Assembly: GCA_964429795.1 (NCBI GenBank)
Contig: CAYSCW010000004.1
Coordinates: 1 to 64,000 of the forward strand
Source of the DNA: CAYSCW01 sp964429795
GTDB taxonomy: Bacteria; Acidobacteriota; Aminicenantia; Aminicenantales; Aminicenantaceae
Length of the DNA stretch: 64,000 nt
Reading direction: 5' to 3'
Shown: in pieces, positions 25,863-34,329 of the stretch
How the letters are laid out: each line of letters opens with the position of its first letter
Position numbering within the stretch: position 1 is the stretch's first letter
Position numbers and translations under genes: made by a program
The notes under the pieces: model-generated
The model's input: the letters and a program-made list of their open reading frames with translations, nothing else
Database searches by the model: none
What the model was told of the DNA's origin: nothing

Positions 25863-27458
25863 TTAGCTCCTCTTACTTTTTCGGGCTTCCTGGATGCATT
25901 CTCTTACTGCCACGATGACGGAAAGACCCTGATAGTCGATCTCTTCTTTCAGAATCCGGACATTATTCTCGAAATTCTTGGGAAGTGGCTCGACAACTCG
26001 GATATGTTCTCTATCCACCCCTACACCTTCGATCATCCTCAACAGTCCATCTCCTGAAGCATAAGTGGGCTGACCCCCGGTCATGGCCACTGTGGAGTTA
26101 TCCAGGATAATGACTGTCATGTTGGTGTTGGATACCGCTGCATCCAGGAGAGGCGTCAGGCCAGAATGGGCAAATGTCGAATCTCCTATGACGGCTACAG
26201 ACGGATGGATCCCAGCCTCAGACCCCCCTTTGGCCATCCCGATCGATGCACCCATACAAACACAACTGTGAATGGCATTGTAAGGAGGCAGAGCTCCGAG
26301 AGTGTAGCATCCTATATCGCTGAAAACGTTGGACTGGGAGTAGGATTCCAAAACCTTATTCAATACTTTATAAGTGTCTGCATGAGGGCAACCCGCACAA
26401 AGTTGAGGAGGTCGTGGGGGAAGCGAAAAATCGCCTATGGTCCGCTTCTCCGTGGGCTTCATGTTCAAAGCTTGCCGAACGATTTCAGGCGAAAGCTCCC
26501 CTGTTAACGGCAAATGACCGCCTAGCTTTCCGATAAGACTTTTTCCTCTAATGCCACACATTCCCTTCAATGACTTCTCGATAAAGGGATAGCCTTCTTC
26601 CACCACCAGGACAGTTTCTACGTTGTTGACCAGCTCTAAAATCAGCCCTTCAGGAAGAGGGTAAGTGGATATCTTTAATATTGAAGGGAAACTTTCCCCT
26701 TTCTCATAATTTTCAAGAACATAATTATAGGCAATCCCGGAGGCTATAATCCCCAACGAGGGATCACCCTTGTCAAGCCGGAGAGAATTGAATCGAGATT
26801 CATTGGATACCTTCAGCAGTTCGCTCTGCTTTTCCAGCAGAATCTTGAATCTCCGTCGGGCATTGACTGGAAGAAGAGTCCAGTCTTTGCCGACTCCCAA
26901 CCGGAGAGAATTCTGCTTCCGGGAGGGACGGGGCAAAACCCGGGAACGGCTGTGGGAGAGCCGGGTAACCATCCTGACCATGACCGGAATGCCCAGCTTT
27001 TCGGAAACATCAAAGGCCTCTCTGGTCATATTATAGGCTTCTTGATGGTTTGAAGGTTCAAAACAAAAAACCTGGGCAAACTGGACATAATAGCGGCTGT
27101 CCTGTTCATTCTGGGAACTGTGCATGCCGGGATCGTCGGCAACCACAACCACCAATCCTCCGTTGGCGCCAGTGATGGCAGAATTGATGAATGGGTCAGC
27201 GGCCACGTTCAGACCCACGTGTTTCATGGAAACCAAAGCTCGTTTACCGGAATACGAGATACCCAATGCTTCCTCATAGGCAACCTTTTCGTTGACCGAC
27301 CATGAGGCTTTAAACTTTTTTCTCCTTTCAGCGTGTTTAATTAAAAATTCCATGATCTCCGAGGCGGGAGTTCCTGGATAGGAATATCCTCCGGAAAGAC
27401 CCGCATGGATGGCGCCTAAGGCTACTGCCTCATCTCCTAATAAGACCTCTTGTTTCAT
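25863..27458 (-). CDS. iorA: Indolepyruvate ferredoxin oxidoreductase, alpha subunit lacking the ferredoxin domain
   Basis: 531 residues from the ATG at 27458, preferred over 27482 because GAGG precedes it. The N-terminal pyrimidine domain is seen in 'GGYSYPGTPASEIMEF'. The TPP domain shows 'CAGCPHADTYKVL' (about 354), 'GDSTFAHSG' (425) and 'DNSTVAMTGGQPT' (453). Usual IorA is 600-650 residues and ends with a two-[4Fe-4S] ferredoxin domain; this one stops at 'VRECIQEARKSKRS', exactly where that domain should begin. Electrons must therefore leave by another route or partner. It is the first gene of iorA-iorB-acd and acts in the cytoplasm in aromatic amino-acid catabolism. Confidence 0.9.
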   Translation of the reverse strand: MKQEVLLGDEAVALGAIHAGLSGGYSYPGTPASEIMEFLIKHAERRKKFKASWSVNEKVAYEEALGISYSGKRALVSMKHVGLNVAADPFINSAITGANGGLVVVVADDPGMHSSQNEQDSRYYVQFAQVFCFEPSNHQEAYNMTREAFDVSEKLGIPVMVRMVTRLSHSRSRVLPRPSRKQNSLRLGVGKDWTLLPVNARRRFKILLEKQSELLKVSNESRFNSLRLDKGDPSLGIIASGIAYNYVLENYEKGESFPSILKISTYPLPEGLILELVNNVETVLVVEEGYPFIEKSLKGMCGIRGKSLIGKLGGHLPLTGELSPEIVRQALNMKPTEKRTIGDFSLPPRPPQLCAGCPHADTYKVLNKVLESYSQSNVFSDIGCYTLGALPPYNAIHSCVCMGASIGMAKGGSEAGIHPSVAVIGDSTFAHSGLTPLLDAAVSNTNMTVIILDNSTVAMTGGQPTYASGDGLLRMIEGVGVDREHIRVVEPLPKNFENNVRILKEEIDYQGLSVIVAVRECIQEARKSKRS

Positions 27459-27496
27459 GTTTCGTTCCTCGATGATTTTCAAAAATGGATTTCATT

Positions 27497-27542
27497 CAGC
27501 TCCCGTTATGGAATCAACTTTTTGGGAGCTGATCGAATAGAT
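27497..27542 (-). promoter_or_regulatory. Leader stem-loop of the ior operon
   Basis: CAGCTCCC (27497-27504) and GGGAGCTG (27534-27541), extended by one T-A pair, form 8-9-bp arms around a 29-base loop. The element falls at the extreme 5' end of the predicted iorA mRNA, so it may stabilise or attenuate the transcript. There is no T-run after it. Confidence 0.45.
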
Positions 27543-27554
27543 TGTCTACATTTA

Positions 27555-27583
27555 AAGATACAAACTCTGTGAAATTGTGTCAA
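27555..27583 (-). promoter_or_regulatory. Promoter of the iorA-iorB-acd operon
   Basis: On the minus strand: TTGACA (27578-27583), 17 bp, TATCTT (27555-27560). It lies about 97 bases before the iorA start. Confidence 0.6.
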
Positions 27584-27698
27584 GATGAATAAAAAATTCA
27601 ATGGTGACGGATTCGGTGCGAGCAAAAAAAAATAAAATTCTTATAAAAAAGCCGGCGAGCACGGAAGAGCCGCTGACTTTGGTCGAGAGCAATGCTTG

Positions 27699-28340
27699 TT
27701 ACTGAGTATCGTTCTCGAACGAGAAAATCGCGATTTTCGTCCCCTCCGGGAGCACCCAGTAGAGGGATTGAGCATCTAATTCGCTTGTTAATACCAGATC
27801 CAAGGCATGAAAAGAATCCTTCTTCAACGAAAGGAAAACTGTGCGGAGCGGGCACCACACATACCATTTCACAAGATGGGGAATTTCTGTGATTTTCGAG
27901 AAAAGGCCTTCAGTATGGGGCCTTATGTATAAGGATATGTTTCTGTCAAGGGTAAGGGTGAAACTTTTTGGCATGTCAGTGACTTCCAAAGCCTCCAGTT
28001 CGAAGGCGCCGCTTTCGCTCTTTGCCTCATGAGGCTTTATCTTCTCTCGCTTGGGTGGAAATAGAGCGCTCTTTTTCTTCAAGGCAACGGGTTCCAGGGA
28101 AAGGGGGATCCCCCATTTTCGAGCTTTTCTTATCTCCCACTCGCGCAGCACGACTCCCTTCGCTTTTAGATAGATCCTTTTCGCTCCTATGTCGACTATC
28201 AAATAACAATCTCGGCCTCTTGCAAGGGAAAGCTCAGCCTCCAGAACCTGTATTTGCTCGTAAGTTGTGGGCCTTTCTCCCCAAGAAATGCTCAAACAGA
28301 GATAAAAGACAACAATCAGACTTATCTCTTTTATAAACAT
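27699..28340 (-). CDS. Exported L,D-transpeptidase-like protein lacking the catalytic Cys
   Basis: 213 residues with a signal peptide (residues 5-21). Residues 40-75 ('CYLIVDIGAKRIYLKAKGVV') resemble the opening strands of a YkuD domain and align by eye with the same part of the next gene ('YIVIDTARNILYIKKDSSVL'). However, the protein has no H-x(n)-G-C-x-R/S catalytic motif, so it cannot be a normal transpeptidase. It begins 1 base after the 28342-29010 gene ends and is the last gene of the operon. It may be a regulatory or structural partner of its two active neighbours, or a decaying copy. Confidence 0.6.
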   Translation of the reverse strand: MFIKEISLIVVFYLCLSISWGERPTTYEQIQVLEAELSLARGRDCYLIVDIGAKRIYLKAKGVVLREWEIRKARKWGIPLSLEPVALKKKSALFPPKREKIKPHEAKSESGAFELEALEVTDMPKSFTLTLDRNISLYIRPHTEGLFSKITEIPHLVKWYVWCPLRTVFLSLKKDSFHALDLVLTSELDAQSLYWVLPEGTKIAIFSFENDTQ

Positions 28341-28341
28341 C

Positions 28342-29010
28342 TCAAAAGATGAATATCACTGTTCCGACCGATGCTGTATGAAAAAGATGTTCAAGGTCTT
28401 TATCTCCAACCCTGATACAGCCGTGGGTCACATTTCTTCCCAAAAGCCTGGTGTATAGAGTTCCGTGGATGAAATATCCATCGCCGAAACCCAAGGCGTA
28501 ATCCCCCAGAACACCTGTTTCAATCCTTTTCTTCGGGTCTGCAGGGACTGTCTCGCCTTCTTCAATAAAGGCCCAGTCCGGCTTCATCCAGCTAGGTTTT
28601 TTGACCTTGGAGGTGACGAAGAAAGTCCCGCGAGGAGTATCAAAAATCCACTTCCTCCTGCCAACCGGATCCTCAAGAATATTCCCGCTTCCGCATGATA
28701 TGAGTGCTTCCCGTAAGACTGAGGAATCCTTTTTTATGTAAAGGATGTTCCTGGCGGTATCGATGACAATGTAAACGCCATCGGGAGAAAGACGGACAAT
28801 CTTTTTCTGCAACTTGTCTTTTCCCTTTTCCATATCTTTCAGGCTTTTTTGCTCAAACCTCATTTCATCCAAGAAGGCTCTCCATCTGGAGTAGTTCTTC
28901 CAGTTGATGCCATACCCGGTGAGTACAAGTAAAATAAAGGCAACAATCACCGATACGAGAGCAATAATTCTGAGGTGACGTCTCTTCCTAAAAATTTCTT
29001 GACGACTCAT
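28342..29010 (-). CDS. L,D-transpeptidase (YkuD), membrane-anchored
   Basis: 222 residues: an N-terminal membrane anchor (residues 13-32), a short coiled region, then a YkuD domain with the catalytic set His182 ('IHGTLYTR') and 'HGCIRVGD' (His196, Cys198, Arg200). The enzyme forms 3-3 cross-links in peptidoglycan or attaches proteins to it, acting in the periplasm through the Cys thioester. Its start overlaps the end of the upstream YkuD gene by 23 bases, showing tight operon coupling. Confidence 0.85.
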   Translation of the reverse strand: MSRQEIFRKRRHLRIIALVSVIVAFILLVLTGYGINWKNYSRWRAFLDEMRFEQKSLKDMEKGKDKLQKKIVRLSPDGVYIVIDTARNILYIKKDSSVLREALISCGSGNILEDPVGRRKWIFDTPRGTFFVTSKVKKPSWMKPDWAFIEEGETVPADPKKRIETGVLGDYALGFGDGYFIHGTLYTRLLGRNVTHGCIRVGDKDLEHLFHTASVGTVIFIF

Positions 29011-30091
29011 TCTCTTTTACCAGGATCTCCTTCCAGCTCGAGAGGGATCCAACGATCGTGACGGGAGTTCCGACTTCAGCGAGGGAGAAAAGAAGATCCA
29101 TGTCATCATTCTCAAGCGAGATACATCCGTCTGTCAGGGAATCATTCCCCCCTCCGTGGATTTCGATCGAACCTCCTATGCTGACACCTGCAGGAATCAG
29201 CCTTTTTTTCCGATTAAGATAAAATCTTTCCCTGTCATCGTGATTGGGATAATCTATCAAAAGCGCTTTATAATAGTGACTTGATGGCAGCTTATCCTTG
29301 ATCCGATACCTTCCCTCGGGCGTGGCATAGTCTCCAACATGAAGCTTATCGAAAAGCCCGTTCCGCCCCAAGCCAATTTCAAAAGAAAGAATCAGCCTCC
29401 CTCTCTCGTATAAGGTCAGTCTCCGATCTATCTTGGTAACGATGATGACGGCAATCCCTTTTTCTCTCGATTCAGAGATGGTTTCTTCCACCCATTTTCT
29501 CCATTCCTCTATCAATGCTTCATCCTGGTAGCGAGCCAGGGTCAAGGACACAAAATTTTCAGCATCACTCACATGAAAAGCAACATTCTTCAGCTTCTTC
29601 TCTGCCTCCAGAAAATTTCCTTTCTCATGGAGGAGACTTACTTCTGCCAGCAGCAAATCGGCGCGCATGGTCATCGCTCGGATAAGCCCTCCCCCGTTGA
29701 TCATTATGGCGAGCCGTCTCAGACTATTTATGCGGTTTTTGAAGGATTTCAACTGGGAGGCGATGGAATGAGATTTCTCTTCCTTTATTTTTTTGGTCTC
29801 CTCCAGGATCCTTTCCCCCTCATGTAAGGCGCTTCTGTAGGCCTCTCCTGCATTCTTGTAATGCCTGAACCAAGGGAATTTCGCTTTTTCCCTGATCAGC
29901 CGCTCTTTTGCTTCTGCTATTTGTCCTCTGTAGTCTGCGTAATCTTGGGGTAGATAAACAAAGGCACCAGCCCTCCAGAGTTCATCCTCCTGAGCCTTTG
30001 CCTCTTTGACCTCTGGAGGGACCTGAGGTGCGTTACAGGCTGGATAAGAGAAGCTTACCACCAGAGCGACAACGCTCAGCCAATGCCGCAT
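28988..30091 (-). CDS. L,D-transpeptidase (YkuD), lipoprotein-like
   Basis: 367 residues. The N-terminal signal ends in 'FSYPACNAP', a plausible lipobox Cys. A long helical region (35-200) with many charged residues looks like coiled coil. The C-terminal YkuD domain has His312 and the motif 'TDGCISLEN' (Cys323, Ser325 in place of the usual Arg). It is predicted to cross-link or anchor in the peptidoglycan from the periplasmic side. It lies 17 bases after a helical lipoprotein gene and overlaps the next YkuD gene. The Ser for Arg change is common in the ErfK/YbiS group, so activity is expected. Confidence 0.83.
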   Translation of the reverse strand: MRHWLSVVALVVSFSYPACNAPQVPPEVKEAKAQEDELWRAGAFVYLPQDYADYRGQIAEAKERLIREKAKFPWFRHYKNAGEAYRSALHEGERILEETKKIKEEKSHSIASQLKSFKNRINSLRRLAIMINGGGLIRAMTMRADLLLAEVSLLHEKGNFLEAEKKLKNVAFHVSDAENFVSLTLARYQDEALIEEWRKWVEETISESREKGIAVIIVTKIDRRLTLYERGRLILSFEIGLGRNGLFDKLHVGDYATPEGRYRIKDKLPSSHYYKALLIDYPNHDDRERFYLNRKKRLIPAGVSIGGSIEIHGGGNDSLTDGCISLENDDMDLLFSLAEVGTPVTIVGSLSSWKEILVKENESSRNF

Positions 30092-30108
30092 GGCTCTTGT
30101 GGAAAAGA

Positions 30109-30699
30109 TTATTTCTTCAGCTTTTCCAAGGCCTGCTTAATCTGTTCGGAGATTGCCAGGGCTTTTTCTTTTACGATTTTGGCCTTTTCAGATGCCCCGA
30201 AAAAGTCTTCAGCCTCTATTAACTGCCGGATTTCGGTCAGCATGTCTTCAAGCCCCTTTAAATCAGCGCTGAGAGCCTCGATATCCGCTCTTGTGCCTTT
30301 TCCTTTCGGGGCTTCTGAAAGCAGCGTTTTAGCTTCCTCTACTGCTGCCTGAACTTCTCCAAGGGCACTGATGGCGTTGTTTCTGGCCTGTTCCTTTCTT
30401 GTGGGAATTGAGGCTTTTAACGTCTCAGCATCGGCCTTCACCTGGGCAAGCATCTTCTTGGCGTTTCCGTATTTCTTAAACATCTTCTTGCTCTGCGTAT
30501 TGACCTCCTCCATCACGGCATCGTAGTCCTTCTTCAACTTTTCCAGCTCTTCTGCAGCATAGATACTTGCTCCCTCTTTGAAAGCAGAGTTGATCGCGGT
30601 TTCAGCCTCTTTCATTTCTTGCGTCGGCTGCTTGGCGCATCCCGCATAGAGAAACATGACCAACAGACCTAAAACCAATCCTTTAATTATATTTTTCAT
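30109..30699 (-). CDS. Helical lipoprotein, DUF4398-like
   Basis: About 196 residues from the ATG at 30699, which has GAGGAGG well placed; the upstream ATG at 30726 lacks a site. The signal ends in 'LYAGC', a clear lipobox, so the protein is lipid-anchored. The rest is alpha-helical, rich in Ala, Glu and Lys, with heptad-like spacing ('AVEEAKTLLSEA', 'LKGLEDMLTEIRQLIEAEDF'), like DUF4398-type coiled-coil lipoproteins. It is second in the envelope operon and may be the protein linked to peptidoglycan by the L,D-transpeptidases downstream (cf. Lpp), which ends in Lys as this one does ('LEKLKK'). That linkage is an inference. Confidence 0.72.
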   Translation of the reverse strand: MKNIIKGLVLGLLVMFLYAGCAKQPTQEMKEAETAINSAFKEGASIYAAEELEKLKKDYDAVMEEVNTQSKKMFKKYGNAKKMLAQVKADAETLKASIPTRKEQARNNAISALGEVQAAVEEAKTLLSEAPKGKGTRADIEALSADLKGLEDMLTEIRQLIEAEDFFGASEKAKIVKEKALAISEQIKQALEKLKK

Positions 30700-30718
30700 G
30701 AATACCTCCTCATTCATT

Positions 30719-30835
30719 TTAAACACTCTCTTTGACAGCGGATCTTTTGATTAAAGATAAGCCCTTCTTGATGCATACGGTTAAAGCGAATGCACTCAGG
30801 AGTCCCAGGGCTGAAAACTTGATCCAGTTTTTCAT
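30719..30835 (-). CDS. 38-residue small membrane protein
   Basis: A short frame, ATG at 30835, reads 'MKNWIKFSALGLLSAFALTV' followed by a basic tail (18 further residues). GGAGG sits 5 bases before the ATG, and the stop is 20 bases before the lipoprotein start. It has one hydrophobic segment (residues 6-22) with a Cys, so it is either a single-span peptide or a leader-like peptide. As the first gene of the L,D-transpeptidase operon it is probably translated; function unknown. Confidence 0.55.
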   Translation of the reverse strand: MKNWIKFSALGLLSAFALTVCIKKGLSLIKRSAVKESV

Positions 30836-31045
30836 GTAATCCTCCATATTTTCCTGAAATTCACTGCTGCTCATTTACCTTAATCCTGAAACAGCTTTTT
30901 TTCTTCCTTGAATGTCCTTATGCAAGTGGCCCTAAAAACGGGTCAAAAGGAAGTTGAAAAAAAGGCGGGATTACTTTGGTGGGGGATTCAGGTCTTTGAG
31001 TGTGAGTGTTAATTTTTCGAATATGAGCATTTTTTTGATGAAAGA

Positions 31046-31074
31046 ATTCTATATCAAGTAAAAACAGTTGTCAA
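31046..31074 (-). promoter_or_regulatory. Promoter of the L,D-transpeptidase operon
   Basis: On the minus strand: TTGACA (31069-31074), 17 bp, TAGAAT (31046-31051). The predicted transcript starts about 205 bases before the 38-residue peptide. Confidence 0.65.
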
Positions 31075-31079
31075 TAGAG

Positions 31080-31520
31080 AGAGGCATCATCTACTCAAAG
31101 ATATCTTCTTTAGAATCAAATCATTAAATAACAAATGGATTTGAAGAAGACAAAAGCGTTATTTGGAGTTCTCGAATGACCCCCTGCTTCTTTGGTCCTC
31201 TAACCTTTTCGCTTCATCTAACGGAAGATAGTTCCCAGCCAAGTCTCTTCGTAGAATTTTTTTCTCTGATGTGGTATATTATTAAAAATTATGAGATGTG
31301 TGACGATACTTTTTCATCTCGCATTCATTCCTACGATCCCACACCTAGACTCCTGTGTCTGATTACCCTTCGATCATACTCCTCTTCCTTCCTTTCTTCT
31401 CATCTGTATCCACCCTAAAATCCGCCCTTTAAGAAAAACTTAGAACAATATCAGAGGCGGAAATCCTACTTAAAGATGGAGAATTATAATTTAAATCAAT
31501 AATGAACCGAGGATATAAAC
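31080..31520. other. Intergenic region before secDF
   Basis: About 440 bases without a recognisable gene. Short open frames show no family character. A TATATT block near 31267 could be a -10 box for secDF but lacks a matching -35. The secDF ribosome-binding site (GAGG) is the only clear element at the right end. Confidence 0.35.
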
Positions 31521-34214
31521 ATGAGAAGGAAATTGATATGGAAACTCGTCCTGACCATTTCCATAATCATTTTAGCTATATATCTGGCCACTCCTCTTAA
31601 GGACAAAATCAAACTCGGACTTGATTTGAAAGGAGGCATCCATCTTGTCCTTCAGGTCGATACAGAAGATGCCATAAATATCGAAACAGACCAAGAGATC
31701 ACACGCCTAAAAGAGCTTCTCAACAAGAACAGTATTGAATTTGATACGATGAACAAAGATAAAATAGGCAAATTCTCTGTAAGAAGAATTAACCCCAACC
31801 AAGATAAAGAAATCCAAAAAATTCTGGATGAACATTTTAGAGAATGGAGCTTTGACATCACCGGAGATAATGTCTTTCTAACAATGCATTCTGATTTTGC
31901 CGTTTACATAAAGGATCAATCTGTCAATCAAGCCTTAGAAACGATCCGTAATAGAGTGGACCAGTTTGGAGTGGCTGAACCGACTATCCAACGGCAAGGA
32001 ATGAGAGGGGACCGATTGATTGTTGAACTTCCCGGTGTCGATAATCCAGAAAGGGTGAAAAACATAATCAAGACCACCGCTCTTTTGGAATGGAAACCCG
32101 TCTATGCCGGCCCTGCCGAGAGTAAAGAGTCAGTGCTCCAATCCTATGAAGGAAAGATCCCTGAAGATATGGAGGTTTTGCCAGGAGATTCGAAGCGAAC
32201 AGAAGGAGGCTATTATCTAGTCAGTCAAGTTTCGGTGATCACAGGGAAGGATCTAAGAAGTGCTCATCGGTCTGTTGATGAATGGAATGCGCCAGCTGTC
32301 TCCTTTTTCCTAAACCCAGACGGCGGAAGGAGGTTTGAAAATTTCACAGCCAAAAATATCGGCAAGCCCTTGAGTATTGTCCTCGACAACAAAATACAGG
32401 AAGTCGCAATCATTAAAAGCCTCATCCCAGCCAATTCGGGCGGAATCATCCAAGGCCGTTTCACTGTTGAAGAAGCCGAAGACATCGCCCTTGTTCTCAG
32501 AGCAGGGGCCCTTCCGGCTGAAATCAAATATTTGGAAGAAAGGACTATCGGACCTTCTCTGGGAGCCGATTCCATCCGGAAAGGCCTGCAAGCTTCGGCG
32601 ATTGCCCTGATTCTTGTTATGACTTTCATGATTGCCTATTACCAGTCTGCCGGAATCAACGCAGTCACCGCCCTTATCCTCAACATGGTTTTATTGATGG
32701 GCGCCCTTGGCTATTTTAGAGCCACCTTGACTATCCCTGGTATAGCAGGAATCATCCTGAGCATTGGTATGGCCGTCGATGCCAACGTCCTGATTTTTGA
32801 AAGAATAAAGGAAGAGCTGGCATTAGCAAAAAGTACTGCATCTTCAATAGCCACCGGTTTCTCCCGCGCATTCAGTGCGATTCTGGACTCCAATGTGACC
32901 ACAGTCATCTCTGCAATCTTTCTTTTCCAATTTGGCACTGGTCCTGTTAAGGGATACGCCGTAACCCTGATTATCGGTATTACGGCAAGTATGTTCACTG
33001 CCATATTTGTCTCCCGTTTAATCTTTGATTTAACCGCAGTCAGAAGACGCGATAGAAAGGCAAGCAGGTTCTTAAGTACTCAGTTATTCAAGAAGACCAA
33101 TATCAACTTCATGAAATATAAATATTTCGCCTTCTTGCTATCAGGAATGATCATTATCGCCGGATTAGTAAACATCACCTATGGAAAGGGGCTGAAGCTT
33201 GGGATAGATTTTTCTGGAGGGGTCCTAATCAGAATCAAGTTAAAAAATCCTGAAGACATTGAACAAATCAGACAATCTCTAAAATCCATCGGCCTCGGCA
33301 GCAGCTCGATCCAGGAAATTGGAGAGGGAAATAAAGAATACCTTATAAGAACCAAGCAGCTCCCCCTGAAGCCAGGGCAAGACCAAGAACTAGAAACTCA
33401 AGAGGTCATAAGCAATCAACTTCTTGAGGCATTAAGAAGCAGTGAGGACAAAGGCGCTCTTCAACATGGACTCCAGGATTTAAACAGCTTGAGTGAAAGT
33501 GAGCTTTCTTCAATTCTTTTCCCAGCCGACCCTGAAAAGGCGTCCGAGATCGCGTACAATATTATTTCTACTCGGGTGAAAAAGGGAATTATCGAAGACT
33601 TTGCTCAACTAGAAGAGGAAGGAATCGATCAGCAAGCTATAATTTTCCTTAAAAATAAAACCTTTCTTGGCAGTCTGACTGTACTCAGCAAAGAAACCGT
33701 CGGACCTCAAGTGGGCCAAACTTTAAGAAGTAAAGCCATTCAAGCCACCATCTGGGCCCTTATCGGGATGCTTATCTACATAGCTCTGCGTTTCAAGCTG
33801 TCTTATGGTGTCTCCGCTATTTTGACTCTTACCCATGACGTTTTGGTCACGTTAAGCATCTACTCCTTTACCCAGAGAGAAATAAACCTTCCTGTCATTG
33901 CCGGTGTTCTGACCATTGTCGGATTTTCCTTGAATGACACGATCGTCATTTTTGACCGGATCAGAGACAACTTAAAACACAGGCGGAGAGATTCTTTAGA
34001 AAACATTTTCAATGCCAGTCTCAATCAAACCCTGAGTCGTTCGATCATCACTTCCGGCACCGTGTTCTTAACCGTTATCGCCTTATACTTTTTTGGTGGC
34101 GAAGTCATCAACGATTTCGCTTTCACAATGCTTGTAGGTGTGATATCAGGAAGCTATTCAACAATTTACCAATCCTGTCCGATTGTCCACTTCTGGAAGA
34201 GGATATTTAAATAA
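31521..34214 (+). CDS. secDF: SecD-SecF fusion protein translocase subunit
   Basis: 897 residues, one chain carrying both proteins. The SecD half (1 to about 520) has the first membrane helix at 8-24, the 'GLDLKGGIHLVLQV' motif, a large P1 periplasmic domain, and 'GIILSIGMAVDANVLIFERI'. The SecF half (about 525 to the end) repeats the pattern: 'GLKLGIDFSGG', then 'VGFSLNDTIVIFDRIRDN'. SecDF uses the proton or sodium gradient to pull exported proteins through SecYEG. Between the halves a basic cytoplasmic loop ('AVRRRDRKASR') marks the junction. It is convergent with the NSS transporter genes. Confidence 0.95.
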   Translation: MRRKLIWKLVLTISIIILAIYLATPLKDKIKLGLDLKGGIHLVLQVDTEDAINIETDQEITRLKELLNKNSIEFDTMNKDKIGKFSVRRINPNQDKEIQKILDEHFREWSFDITGDNVFLTMHSDFAVYIKDQSVNQALETIRNRVDQFGVAEPTIQRQGMRGDRLIVELPGVDNPERVKNIIKTTALLEWKPVYAGPAESKESVLQSYEGKIPEDMEVLPGDSKRTEGGYYLVSQVSVITGKDLRSAHRSVDEWNAPAVSFFLNPDGGRRFENFTAKNIGKPLSIVLDNKIQEVAIIKSLIPANSGGIIQGRFTVEEAEDIALVLRAGALPAEIKYLEERTIGPSLGADSIRKGLQASAIALILVMTFMIAYYQSAGINAVTALILNMVLLMGALGYFRATLTIPGIAGIILSIGMAVDANVLIFERIKEELALAKSTASSIATGFSRAFSAILDSNVTTVISAIFLFQFGTGPVKGYAVTLIIGITASMFTAIFVSRLIFDLTAVRRRDRKASRFLSTQLFKKTNINFMKYKYFAFLLSGMIIIAGLVNITYGKGLKLGIDFSGGVLIRIKLKNPEDIEQIRQSLKSIGLGSSSIQEIGEGNKEYLIRTKQLPLKPGQDQELETQEVISNQLLEALRSSEDKGALQHGLQDLNSLSESELSSILFPADPEKASEIAYNIISTRVKKGIIEDFAQLEEEGIDQQAIIFLKNKTFLGSLTVLSKETVGPQVGQTLRSKAIQATIWALIGMLIYIALRFKLSYGVSAILTLTHDVLVTLSIYSFTQREINLPVIAGVLTIVGFSLNDTIVIFDRIRDNLKHRRRDSLENIFNASLNQTLSRSIITSGTVFLTVIALYFFGGEVINDFAFTMLVGVISGSYSTIYQSCPIVHFWKRIFK

Positions 34215-34230
34215 AGATGTTTATCATCAA

Positions 34231-34329
34231 TTATTTTTTCTTCTTCAGAAGTTGATAAGAACAAAAAATAATCAGATATGTCACAAATCCCCAGCCCAGG
34301 ATCAGAAAAATCCATCCGCCTGTTTTCAT
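34231..34329 (-). CDS. 32-residue small subunit of the NSS transporter
   Basis: The frame from ATG at 34329 reads 'MKTGGWIFLILGWGFVTYLI' followed by 'IFCSYQLLKKKK'. It is one membrane helix with a basic end, very like the MetS-type small subunits found beside bacterial sodium:neurotransmitter-symporter (NSS) transporters such as MetP. Its ATG overlaps the transporter stop as ATGA, the usual sign of translational coupling for equal production. Too short for most gene finders. Confidence 0.75.
   Translation of the reverse strand: MKTGGWIFLILGWGFVTYLIIFCSYQLLKKKK

Noticed and set aside
31176..31418. An 80-residue frame before secDF
   Set aside because: No ribosome-binding site, no similarity, and low-complexity Ser/Leu composition typical of random AT-rich sequence.
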